DNA of 64,000 nucleotides from Teratosphaeria epicoccoides (taxonomy: Eukaryota > Ascomycota > Dothideomycetes > Mycosphaerellales > Teratosphaeriaceae). The DNA is taken from the NCBI GenBank assembly GCA_021401465.1, contig JADDMT010000109.1, forward strand, positions 32,467-96,466, given 5' to 3'. Of the stretch, positions 55,363-64,000 are shown piece after piece; within the stretch, counting starts at the first letter, position 1; the number at the start of each line of letters is the position of its first letter. The translations under genes and the position numbers were made by a program. The notes under the pieces were generated by a model. That model was not told where the DNA came from. It did not search any database and saw only the letters and a list, made by a program, of their open reading frames with translations.

Positions 55363-56788
55363 GCTAATGTGAGACTATGGATACTTAGGTGACGACGACA
55401 TGTTTGATAGCATGTCATCGGGAGGCAGTCCGACCTTGCAATAGGATGCGGCCGCGGATCGTCAATTCGAGATATGTGGAAGGCAGACAACGCTGGATCA
55501 CGCCATCATGAGCGTTGTGCGGTCAAGCGTCCTCTCACCCACAGTCGGGCTAACTGATCGGCGCTCGAGTCGTCGCCTGCAGACACTCACTTGCGCTCAG
55601 AGTCCTCGCGACGGGAAGGCGTGCATTGCTTCTCCCGAGCTGGTGTGCAGCCGTAGTGCGAGACTGGGCGTCATTGCACGGCGAGCATCGTGACAGCAGG
55701 AGCAATTGTAGCAGACATGCCCCTCGTCCTGGAGACGGCGGATCAGCTGCTTCGTTGCAGCGACCTGCAACTGGCTACACACCAACAAGTTCTGCGCGTG
55801 GAGACATGTTAAAAATGGAAGAAAGCAAAATCCATGTGCAACTAAGTTTGGCAAGGGCATTTCGTGTGGCCAATGAATGAACGATACGTCCACCACACGT
55901 GGTTTTTTAGAGGCACAAGCGACGGCTAGCGAAGGCTCCGCGTGGCACCTGTTGCCATTGAAGGGCTGATATGGGTCGCTACTCTGTCCAGAGACGCCAT
56001 CTGGAGGATGGCAGGCAAAGTTCAGGGGACTTTGTGAGTGAAGTAAAATGAAGCATAGGGGCGGCGCGATGTTAATTTTCAAGATATCAGCATGACGGAA
56101 ATACATGGCGAAGTGTTTCAGTCCGACGCAGAGGTCAGCGGAGTTGCAGTAGTCTGCATTCGATGGTGGTACTACGATACGACGGCGTTTCTTGATGTTC
56201 CAAATGGTAGGGCCTTGCACGAGGGTGAGTGAGTGAGATATTGTGAGTCTGTGTATACCCCTGGTTCAGCATTCGGGTTGGGATTGTGATTCTTGGAGCG
56301 CGGTCATGGAGAGGATTGTGCGAAGAGAGGGGGTGGAATGGTTTAGTGTTATTCTACGAAGTGTATATGAGATGCTGTGTGACGCTTTCTGGGTGTGGCT
56401 CATGATCGCTCGAGAGTTCCCTCATGTATTGTGTTGTACCAGATACATGTACATGAGTTCTGATCCCACCTGTACAGGATTCACTGCGCGGCTAGCGTGA
56501 CGGCCTTGCCGATATAGCGTTGGGTTGTCCTTGCGCGCGGCAACGGCACATTGGCAAGAGTCGCACGCCGAAGCAGCAAACAACAATCAACAAATGATTT
56601 TCAGAAGCTTCTTCATCCGTCAGAACATGTGCTTACAGCATGAGACTGACTGCCTCACGTGGCTTCGACACTTGGTACAAGCCCCACTTCCTGCCTAGTC
56701 CTGACTTGAACCCCACATGCTCCAGACTTCCACTTCCAACATCCAACACACCGGCGATCACCGATGATCAAAGCAGCAACCGCATGCA
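55363..56788. other. Intergenic region
   Basis: About 1.4 kb between SPT7 and the next gene. Minus-strand frames here start only with GTG and read like random sequence. No repeat or RNA gene was recognised. Confidence 0.5.
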
Positions 56789-57757
56789 ATGGACGCCTCG
56801 GCCCTGGTATTGACTCCCTATCGGAATCCGCCATACCGAACGCCAACGCCCAAGAGCTCCGTTAGTCCGCCACCACAAACTGACTCGCCAAAGCGAAAGC
56901 GGTCGGATTTTGAGGCCTCAGCAGGAGGGAGACTGCTTCAGATCAATACGTCGACCCGGGACTTTGCTCCGGTTCCTGGTATTGAGAGTCCGAGGAGTAA
57001 AGTCGCGGAGAGGTTGAGGGATCTGCAGATCAAGGGACTCCAGACTCCCACGGCAAAGGACGGCGATGCTGCGGCGGTGAGACGGAAACGTCCAAAGCGA
57101 GATCAGCTTCCTCGAGCTTCGGAGAGTGGCACGGAGATTGAGGATGACGGGTTCGAGGAGTCCAGCAGTCAGCACGACGGTATTCTCAGCAAAAGCCCGA
57201 GTCCGGCTGAGATTGGAGAGACGCCGGATTGCAGGCTGCCGCGATGGCCTTCCTCGCCGCCCGTGTCGCCGGGGCGCATCAGGTCACTCGACGGCCTGCC
57301 CACCCCCCGGACCCAAGACCCCGTCGACGAGGACTCGCGGATCCAAGCCGACGAACAGCCGCGATCCCTCCTACCAACAGATCCCACATCCCTGCACGTC
57401 TCACCCTTGAACTGCTCCATCCCTTTCATTTTCGGCTGCTCCGCGGCAACATTCACAGGTGACGATACGGATCGAGCGGCCCTGACGTGGCAGGACCATG
57501 AGATCACTGGCCAGGATATTGATGCTTCGTCTCCTGACGATGACGGGTTGGGGATTAATGGGATTGGGTTTCGGCCGACGCCGGCGATCGCGTATGCGCG
57601 GAGCCAGAAGCGGAGGCAGCAGGTTAGTGAGTGGAGGGCACGGGAGGCGCGGGAGGCGAGGCAGAAGAGGATTGAGAGGAGGAGGGGGCCGGGGAAGGGG
57701 GTGGAGGAGAGGGGAGGGGAGGGACGCAGGTGTGTGAGGTTTGAGGGGGAGGGGTGA
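56789..57757 (+). CDS. Fungal protein of unknown function with Arg/Glu-rich C-terminus
   Basis: A 322-aa single-exon protein from the ATG at 56789. The N-terminus has MDASALVLTPYRNPPYRTPT, a TP/SP-rich segment with SPKRKRSDFE. Many S/T-P sites follow (STRDFAPVPGIESPRSK, DGLPTPRTQDP), suggesting phosphorylation by proline-directed kinases. The conserved-looking part is the C-terminus: GINGIGFRPTPAIAYARSQK followed by a charged helix, SEWRAREAREARQKRIERRR. Similar C-terminal blocks occur in unnamed ascomycete proteins (recalled). A nuclear location is plausible from the basic clusters. An overlapping ATG five bases upstream (56784) is out of frame. No domain name can be given. Confidence 0.78.
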   Translation: MDASALVLTPYRNPPYRTPTPKSSVSPPPQTDSPKRKRSDFEASAGGRLLQINTSTRDFAPVPGIESPRSKVAERLRDLQIKGLQTPTAKDGDAAAVRRKRPKRDQLPRASESGTEIEDDGFEESSSQHDGILSKSPSPAEIGETPDCRLPRWPSSPPVSPGRIRSLDGLPTPRTQDPVDEDSRIQADEQPRSLLPTDPTSLHVSPLNCSIPFIFGCSAATFTGDDTDRAALTWQDHEITGQDIDASSPDDDGLGINGIGFRPTPAIAYARSQKRRQQVSEWRAREAREARQKRIERRRGPGKGVEERGGEGRRCVRFEGEG

Positions 57758-59117
57758 GGTGAGGTGATGAGGGGTTGTGATTGGCTTTGCAGGGTAGATC
57801 TCAGAGGCTCGATGAACGGGGGATGATCTGAGGCATAGACTCTGTTGATCTACTGGTGTTTTGGACATGGGAGGACGCTTTTCGACGTGTATACTCTCAC
57901 GTGTGTATCACCGAGGCATAGACGCCTCTGCCACGGGAATGGTCACTGAGGTGACTCGGTCTTGCAAGAACCGTCGATGCGTATATATCGGGAGACAAGA
58001 ATCGCAATGCTGCGCAGATGTGACGAAGTCTTCATCGCGAACAGTCCCCTCCAGCGCCGGGAGGGTTGTCGCAACGCCTTGCAATCGGCTCCACCCGCTG
58101 CGCTTAGTATCGAGCTGATCGCGAGGCATTCGAATCGCAATACTCGGACGCCCTACCGACATCAAGCGGACGCGATTCCACTCTTCACGATGCATTACTC
58201 CAACTCTAAAACATGTTGCCATGACAAGCCACGTTCCCATGAAGAGATTCCTACATCAACTGCGCATGTCTGCAGTCCATTAGAGAAGTCTCGAGTGACC
58301 CTTCGCCCAGAGATGGCCCACCGTGCTGCGATTGTCGCGCGGCCGCTCCGGTCGGGCGCCGAGACGGATCGGGCGGGTCTGAGGTACGCGGACGACCGCA
58401 GTCTTGCGGGTTTGTAGTGTTGACGCGACATGGCGTGGATGATTATCGGCACGGAGGAAAGTTCGGTCGCGCACCTGCATGTTTCTGGCGGATGGCCCGC
58501 TTCATTGGCATCGTGGATGTCGATCGGGATTCGTGGACACCTTGGCTCGCTCCGAGCGCTGGGATGGAGATAGGAATGTCGAGTGAGGACCTGTCTGTTG
58601 CATCAAGCGACGAGGCGACGACGTGGTCGAATGTGTTGTTCATCGCCGATGAACCTCGACTGCGTTGCTCAGAAGCCCAGTAATACCAGACCCTTCAGCT
58701 TCTGACCAAATGCCCATGGGAAGGATTCTTTGACACAGACATTTCCATCTGGCCGCTCTGTTCCCGACTGCGTCGCCTCTGCGCGCATTCGCGAATGGCG
58801 GACTCTTTGGCCCAGAGAGCTGCCTTGGCTCTAGCGTCAAATCCTTCATGGTGCTCAACAGGACGTCTGTGACGATTACCGTCCCGTGAACCCTGGCTAG
58901 GAAAAGCCGAGAAGAGCTGAGCTGAGGGGAGCGGGTGTGGACTTGTTTAGGGCGATTCTTGATGGTGATATCAGTTGTCGGGCGCTGCGGGGCATGCTTG
59001 CTCGTGGGGCGCAGAATTGGAGGGTTGTTTGTGAGAGGAGGGCGTGACTCGGTTGCTTCAGGTCAGGCGTGTATGATTGAGGCCCTTTTGGTAACATCAC
59101 ATGGTGCAAACTCTCCT
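57758..59117. other. Intergenic region between convergent genes
   Basis: About 1.36 kb between the unknown protein (plus) and VPS51 (minus). Open frames are short, mostly without ATG, and show no family resemblance. No repeat noticed. Confidence 0.5.
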
Positions 59118-59879
59118 TTATTTCTGCTCCTGGCCAAGCGCCTCCCGACACCGCTCTCTCACTTCCTCCGCCCCTTTGACACCCTTCCACTTCCTTAACA
59201 ACCCCTCAACAGTCTCCCATTCCTCCTCAGCATCCTCCCTCCTCCCTTCCCTCACCAACGTCTCCAACCTCTCCGGAGCCCCCAACACCCACCTCACCGT
59301 CTCCCTCTGCCGCAACCTCTCCTGCACCCCATCCATCCCTCCATGACACCTCCTCAACTCCTCCCTCAAGTCCGCGGCCGTCGCCCCAATCCTCTCAATA
59401 TCCGCCACCAAGGTTCTCGTCTGCGCCCCGGGATCCATCTTCTCCCGCATCGAACGTATGGTATCCGTCGCCGCAATCAATTTACTGTAATTATCGTACA
59501 CCAGCGCCTTCTTCTCGCCATCGAGGCTCTTGATTTCGCTGACGAGCCGACTCTCAATCCTCAGGACGCCTTCGAGGTTCTCGTGCTCGAGTAAATGCTT
59601 GACGTAGCTCTCGGCGTTGAAGTCCGGGTGGTCGAGCTCGCTGTCTTTCTCGGCTTCGTGTGTGGCGTTGGTGGGGGTGGCGAGAGCGTCGGCGGGGGGT
59701 CTGGGGAGGTTGTAGTAGTCGCGTAGAGCCGTGCGGTCGCGGTTGCCTCGGCGCAGGGAGCTGGTGGTGGGGTTGACGGCGCGGGTGGTGGAGGTGGAGC
59801 GGTCGGTGGTGGAGGTGGAAGTGGAGGTGCGGCGGGAGGAGAGGGTGATGGAGGGGCGGGGAGAAGGTATGGTGGACAT
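59118..59879 (-). CDS. VPS51: GARP complex subunit Vps51
   Basis: A 253-aa single-exon protein. The ATG at 59879 (MSTIPSPRPSITLSSRRTST) is preferred; the frame upstream is open for 20 codons without support. A Ser/Thr/Arg-rich N-terminus of about 45 residues precedes RTALRDYYNLPRPPA. The Vps51 N-terminal domain follows: LDHPDFNAESYVKHLLEHEN, then ESRLVSEIKSLDGEKKALVY and NYSKLIAATDTIRSMREKMD. This segment is the coiled coil with which Vps51 joins the Golgi-associated retrograde protein complex and binds a Tlg1-type SNARE. The C-terminal half is a charged coiled coil (ERLETLVREGRREDAEEEWE). The fungal protein is short, as in yeast (164 aa), compared with animal Vps51. Confidence 0.92.
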   Translation of the reverse strand: MSTIPSPRPSITLSSRRTSTSTSTTDRSTSTTRAVNPTTSSLRRGNRDRTALRDYYNLPRPPADALATPTNATHEAEKDSELDHPDFNAESYVKHLLEHENLEGVLRIESRLVSEIKSLDGEKKALVYDNYSKLIAATDTIRSMREKMDPGAQTRTLVADIERIGATAADLREELRRCHGGMDGVQERLRQRETVRWVLGAPERLETLVREGRREDAEEEWETVEGLLRKWKGVKGAEEVRERCREALGQEQK

Positions 59880-61036
59880 GGTTGGTTGGAGGGAGGAGGG
59901 TGCGTTGTTCAAGTTGTGAGAAGTGACGGTTAATAACAATAAGTCGAGTAGCTGTCACGAGGCGAGGGATCCAATTGACCTCGACGCGGGGACTATGTAA
60001 AGCCGGCGTCAGCAGCAAGGTAATAGACAAACTAAGATACAGGTGGGTTGAGGCACCCATTGCCGTATCTACATAAGTAGCTTCATCTCTGTCTTCATCT
60101 TCTTCATCTTCATCTTCTTCTTCATCTTCTTCATGTCGCTCAGTCTCGAAGACGGGCTGCGCAGCATGATCAAGTTTCCGTGGTAATACTACCCGTTATC
60201 TCCACGAATGACCCAAAAGAAAGAGAGGAATTTCCATTCGAGTACTGTACTGCACATAACGTCCGTCCCTCCGACGCAACTTCTGTTCCCCGCGCCGCCT
60301 TGGGAAAAAAACTCCCCCGCCACCGCCAGTAGTACAAGTTCCGAACACAAACCCCCCTCCCCCCTCAAACGCTTTGCAAGCGGATGACTCGCACGAGGCG
60401 CATGCTGCGAAACATGGAAGCAATCGGACAGAGACAACAAAAAAATTGTCAAGATGGCGGTACGGATCTGCCTCGAGAGGAAAGGCCGGCCTGACCCATT
60501 GATTGCGCCGCGAGTCAATGCGCTCCTCACACCCACGATCCTCCCACAGCCCCCGCCCCATCACGACCCCCTTTACACCGAACTATCCTTCCAACCACTC
60601 AACCCTCTGGATCCACTCACTCAATCGCCGCACCAGGGACGTAGTTCAAGAGAACAGAGAGTCCCGCGCTAGCAGCATATCGTGCAACATGGGGCAGAGT
60701 CCGCAGCTTTTGGAGTAGTTGCCCCGCCACGGTATGCCGAGACGTGCATGCCACATTCCAGCACGCGGAAAAAGAAAAGAGAAACACCCGGCATACCGAC
60801 AGGGGTTGCTGTTTACCTTCTGGCGCGAAAGGAAAGTGTGCTGCAGTCATCGACAACTGAAGATACCATTCAGCTGCATCTTTCTTGCTACTCCAGCAGC
60901 AGCATTCTCTGTGCATAGTGCCACTCATTCGCCTCAGCCGCTTCTCCTTTCCTTGGCCACGATTTCTCGCCGAGAAAGCACAACTTCACCCACACGACTC
61001 CAGAAACGGCTTGTTGGCGGGTCACAGGACAGCGCC
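59880..61036. promoter_or_regulatory. Divergent 5' regions of VPS51 and the small secreted protein
   Basis: This 1.16-kb interval lies between divergent start codons. It includes a trinucleotide-like CTT/CAT microsatellite at about 60081-60134. No further gene is supported. Confidence 0.5.
60081..60134. repeat. CTT/CAT-type microsatellite
   Basis: A run made of TCTTCATCTTCTTCATCTTC-like units, in trinucleotide phase. It lies in the 5' region of VPS51 and outside coding sequence. Confidence 0.85.
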
Positions 61037-61634
61037 ATGCACTCATCATTTCTACGCCTCGCCATCATCGCCTGCCTCACTGCTCTCACCCACACGCATC
61101 CACTCTTCCACCAACGACGCCCTGAAACCCAGAAATCCCTAGCAGACCCGAACCCCTACCGGCCGCCCCGCCACCGCACGCCGACATCTTCCACCAACGA
61201 CCACCGGGACGTCGGGCCCAATTCCGTCGGACTGATGTTGACGAGCGAGGATGAAGGACAAAAATACACGCACGTGTGGCTGCCCATCGGGGAACAAGTA
61301 TACACCCGTAAGCTCGCCTTCCGTCGCCTCGGACACGGCGATCCTGATTATCTTGGAGTGACTGCTGATCGGTACTGCAGACGATGCTCCCGAGTTGCCG
61401 CTCAGACCCAGCACAGCGCGAATCACGACCATGATCCGCTCCTCGCCTCATCAAGCCAAGCCAGAGCTGCTCGCCAAGGTGGTGTGCTTGGTGTACCCGA
61501 AGTACAACGTATCGGCGGAAATACCAGATCCAGAAGCGCTGGCGATCGAGATTACGGGGGGGCTGGACGTCGTGAGGCTGGACGGGGCGGCGCAGAAGCT
61601 GTGGCGGGAAATTGAGAGTTATCTTTGTTTCTGA
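61037..61634 (+). CDS. Small secreted protein, unassigned
   Basis: Two exons, 61037-61307 and 61381-61634, with a 73-nt intron, encode 174 aa. A signal peptide is evident (MHSSFLRLAIIACLTALTHT, cleavage near residues 20-22). The mature protein is Pro/Arg/Ser-rich early (PLFHQRRPETQKSLADPNPY). It then shows a more ordered stretch, VGLMLTSEDEGQKYTHVWLP, joined across the intron to THDAPELPLRPSTARITTMI and ending GAAQKLWREIESYLCF. The mature part has only two cysteines, so it is not a classical cysteine-rich effector. I recognise no domain. The splice reading keeps the frame and joins two protein-like parts, which supports the gene. A role in the secretome is an inference from the signal peptide. 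Confidence 0.72.
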
Positions 61635-61746
61635 TAGTGGCCCGGGCGGCATTTTCAAGTTCCGCCTGCGGCGTTGGATGGTCGGGTAGGCTTGATTAAG
61701 TCCTGGGTGTGTAGTTAGGCTCTCTCTCTCTCGAAGTCACGTCTGC

Positions 61747-62456
61747 TCATCCACCATCTCTGTTTTCCAACCCAACCAACTCATACGCGCCAGCTCCGTC
61801 GCGTCCCTCCTCTCTCCCACCACTCATCTCCCACCCCTCTCTTTCCTCAACAGCAGCTCCATTTACCTGCGAGGCTTGTGCGTCCTGCTGCTGCTTGCCA
61901 CCGTTCCCACTAAACAGCATCGGCTGCAGCTCCCTCCACTGACAAGCCCAGATGCCCAGACCGGTCATGAGCGCAGCAGAGCACAGCTGCACCAACCACC
62001 AGTAGACGGTGGTGGGCACCGCGCGCGTGTAGAGGGAGGTGACGAGGAGGTGAATGACGTGGATGGTGATGGCGAAGTCGGCGACCAGTTTGCTGCGGGC
62101 GATGAGGAGGAGGATGGGGATGACGCTGAAGAGGCCGCTACGGTCAGCGCGGATTCATGATCAGCAAATCCGGGGGATGGATTCAAGTCAATGGGTGCAT
62201 ACGTGATCAAGCTGTCGAGCATCCAGCATAACCCCAGCGTCCAGCCGGTGGTGACGTCTCCTCGCAGGGAACGCCAGTTGAAGAACAAGTCGGGATTCGG
62301 GTGTTGGCCGGCGACGATGGTGGTGAAGACGATGAGGATGATGGCCGTCATGTACCAGCAGAGTTGGAGGGTGAAGATCTGGGTGAGGATGCGGAGAGGG
62401 GCGACATCGCCCGACGCTCCGGGGCGGGGAGGGCGGCGGCGGCGGGGGGCCATCAT
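61747..62456 (-). CDS. SYS1: Golgi integral membrane protein Sys1
   Basis: Two minus-strand exons, 62456-62203 and 62137-61747, with a 65-nt intron, encode 214 aa. The start has two adjacent ATGs (MMAPRRRRPPRPGASGDVAP). Four membrane spans are visible: LRILTQIFTLQLCWYMTAII, WTLGLCWMLDSLITGLFSVI, FAITIHVIHLLVTSLYT and WWLVQLCSAALMTGLGIWAC. The end of that helix, ACQWRELQPM, is a typical Sys1 ending before a hydrophilic tail of about 55 residues. Conserved spots are FFNWRSLRGDVTTGWTLG and LLLIARSKLVADF. Sys1 anchors the Arl3-Arl1 GTPase cascade at the trans-Golgi. Its 5' end is 197 bp from the divergent complex I subunit gene. Confidence 0.93.
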
Positions 62457-62653
62457 TCCACCCGCGCTGGCGATACCTGTCGTCGAGGGTGGATGTTACG
62501 AAGTTATTTATGTACGTATGACCGAAATCTGATCTACCCTCGCGTTCCAAAAACGGCAGGTATGCCGGATCCACCTCCAGCTCTCCCACTCAACCCCATC
62601 CCACAACCACTGCACCACCACCACGTCCCCTTCTCCCTTTCCCCACCCGCGCC
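62457..62653. promoter_or_regulatory. Compact bidirectional promoter, SYS1 / complex I subunit
   Basis: Only 197 bp lie between the divergent ATGs at 62456 (minus) and 62654 (plus), including a C-rich tract next to the plus-strand start. It must serve both genes. Confidence 0.55.
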
Positions 62654-63587
62654 ATGGCCGACCACACCCCCGACCCGCCCTCCATCGAGGAAACGTACCA
62701 CCCCAAAGACGCCGTCGCCCGCGCCATCAAAGCCACCGCCGTCACCGGCACCGCCGGCCTCTTCGTCGCCGCCATCCAGAACACCCTCACGAAACACAAC
62801 CACGGCGCGCTCGGCACCTTCAGCAAGTTCGGGGGCACGTTCGGAATTTTTGGTAAGAGAGAGAGTGTGTGTGTGAGAGAGAGAAAGAGAGAGGGAGAAA
62901 CCAAAGGGGGGGAGGGGGAATCACCCCCCCCCCTTCCTCCCCCCTCGTGGTGTGAAAGAAGCAAGATGCCAAAACTAACGCGACGACCCGCGACGCAGCC
63001 GCGATGGGCGCATCCTACGAATTTGCCACGAGCGCGGCCGCGAACCTGCGCCAGAAGGACGACGCGTACAACCCGGCCCTCGGCGGGTTCCTGGCGGGGA
63101 ACATGCTGGGGTTGCGATGTAGGGAGTGACTCCCCCACACCCTCGATGTGCCTGTGTCCGCAGCTGATTCGGTTTCCCGTTTTTTCTAGTCCGCTCCGCG
63201 CCTGCGTGCCTGGGCTACGGCGCCGGGCTCGCAGCGCTGCTGTACGCGTTCTCGTACACGGGGGGCCGGTTGGCGGGGTATGCGCGGGATCCGGAGGTGG
63301 ACGAGGTGGCGCGGAAGGAGTTTCTGAGGAAGAATCGGAGGCGGCCGGTGGAGGAGATTGTTGGGGAGTTGGGGGAGGGGAGGGGTGAGTTTTTAGTTTG
63401 AGCTTGTTTTTTTCTTTGCGGATCCTCTTCTTTTTTTTGTTTCTCTCTTTTCGAAGGTAGGCTGATACAGAGGTGTGTAGGGATTTACGGCCCGGGCTAT
63501 GAAGAGAGGCGAGCGCAGAGGATCAAGGAGGCGTATGGAGTTGAGGTGCCGAGGTCTGGGAGCATTGCTGCTGGGTCGCCTTCGTAA
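62654..63587 (+). CDS. NADH:ubiquinone oxidoreductase Tim17-family subunit (NDUFA11/B14.7-like)
   Basis: Four exons, 62654-62852, 62999-63118, 63190-63384 and 63481-63587, encode 206 aa; introns are 146, 71 and 96 nt. The N-terminus reads MADHTPDPPSIEETYHPKDA. Glycine-rich membrane helices of the Tim17/22/23 type follow: ATAVTGTAGLFVAAIQNTL, GALGTFSKFGGTFGIF, PALGGFLAGNMLGLRF and LGYGAGLAALLYAFSYTGGR. The C-terminus is charged (EFLRKNRRRPVEEIVGELGE) and ends with GIYGPGYEERRAQRIKEAYG, as in the 21.3-kDa complex I subunit of filamentous fungi. It sits in the membrane arm of complex I in the inner mitochondrial membrane. Intron 1 is unusual in content: AG and GT dinucleotide runs followed by poly-G and poly-C tracts. 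Confidence 0.88.
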
Positions 63588-64000
63588 GGGATGGGAGAGT
63601 GCTGCGATGTGCACAGCCAGCATGACAAGCGTGCAAGCTGCTCAGCGAGCATTTTCACCACGTCGTCAAGCAGTCCTGCACGCAAACATGTCATTGCGCC
63701 ACACGAGGCCCAGATCGTCGCAGTTGTGCTTGCCGTATGTATGGAGTATGGATGAGATCAAAGCGACCGTCCCACACTGATACCTTTACCCGATCTCCAT
63801 TCTCTTGACTCGGGGTTCACAGAATCGAGGTACTGCTACTACATTCTCGCTCGAGTGTCGAAAGCTAGTCCATTTGCAACTCTTTTTCTCATTCTCGTTG
63901 ATTCTGTGGTGATATGCTTTGTACGGAAGACATATGTATCCAAACCCATTTTCATACGGTTTGGTAAGCTTCTGTTGCTGCCCCCCCCCCCCCCCCCCCC
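63588..64000. other. Window end with terminal C homopolymer
   Basis: Downstream of the complex I subunit gene no further gene is seen. The last 20 bases (63981-64000) are all C. This may be a true homopolymer that continues outside the window or an assembly edge artefact. Confidence 0.6.

Noticed and set aside
55597..56220. 207-codon minus-strand frame
   Set aside because: It begins at GTG, has no ATG near its start and reads as non-coding sequence.

Overview
The window is nuclear DNA from a filamentous ascomycete (Pezizomycotina). The genes are monocistronic and closely spaced on both strands. Most introns are 48-146 nt with GT...AG ends and CTAAC/CTGAC-type branch sites. Start codons often sit in CC(G/A)CCATGG-like contexts. 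Protein features such as the fungal PAN3, SPT7, ATG27, GH55 and LAMMER kinase architectures all fit this group. The overall look suggests Dothideomycetes, but that is an inference and not something a marker gene proves.

Layout. 1-456: the start of a PLP-dependent aminotransferase on the minus strand, cut by the window edge. 0.8-1.15 kb: three tandem copies of a 116-bp unit. 1.95-4.7 kb: a large fungal protein of unknown function. 4.7-8.0 kb: a gene-poor stretch with a 16-bp tandem array and a snap-back inverted repeat. 8-10.4 kb: secreted GH55 beta-1,3-glucanase. 10.9-12.1 kb: FAD monooxygenase. 12.7-13.4 kb: Spd1/Dif1-like ribonucleotide reductase inhibitor. 14.1-16.8 kb: importin beta-1. 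18.5-20.1 kb: UBX-domain ER protein, divergent from PAN3 (20.8-23.1 kb). 24.7-27.0 kb: LAMMER kinase. 27.5-28.4 kb: SRP19/Sec65. 28.9-30.1 kb: a broken SET-domain gene. 30.2-31.2 kb: ATG27. 31.2-34.2 kb: gene-poor, with a 38-bp duplication and an AT-rich islet. 34.2-35.4 kb: mitochondrial carrier containing a 12-nt exon. 36.2-37.6 kb: secreted glycerophosphodiesterase. 38.2-39.2 kb: uracil-DNA glycosylase. 39.4-39.9 kb: O-methyltransferase remnant. 40.5-40.7 kb: a 70-aa conserved protein. 41.1-42.6 kb: amino-acid transporter. 43.5-47.0 kb: importin beta-3. 47.4-49.5 kb: CBS/PB1 protein, divergent from RPS26 (49.7-50.4 kb). 50.8-51.6 kb: VanZ-like membrane protein, divergent from SPT7 (52.0-55.4 kb). 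56.8-57.8 kb: unknown protein. 59.1-59.9 kb: VPS51. 61.0-61.6 kb: small secreted protein. 61.7-62.5 kb: SYS1, divergent from a complex I Tim17-family subunit (62.7-63.6 kb). The window ends in a run of C.

The genes are mostly housekeeping: nuclear import (two karyopherins), deadenylation, protein targeting, Golgi and vacuole traffic, chromatin, ribosome and respiration. They do not form a pathway cluster. I see no biosynthetic cluster, no intact transposon and no tRNA or rRNA gene. I found no clear previously undescribed system. The most useful leads are an extended MluI-box (MBF-like) signature shared by the promoters of the RNR inhibitor and uracil-DNA glycosylase genes, the SET pseudogene and tandem repeats with C-to-T changes, the 12-nt exon, and several unassigned coding-like blocks.

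Exon limits were read by eye from splice signals, frame continuity and family conservation. No alignment or search was run.
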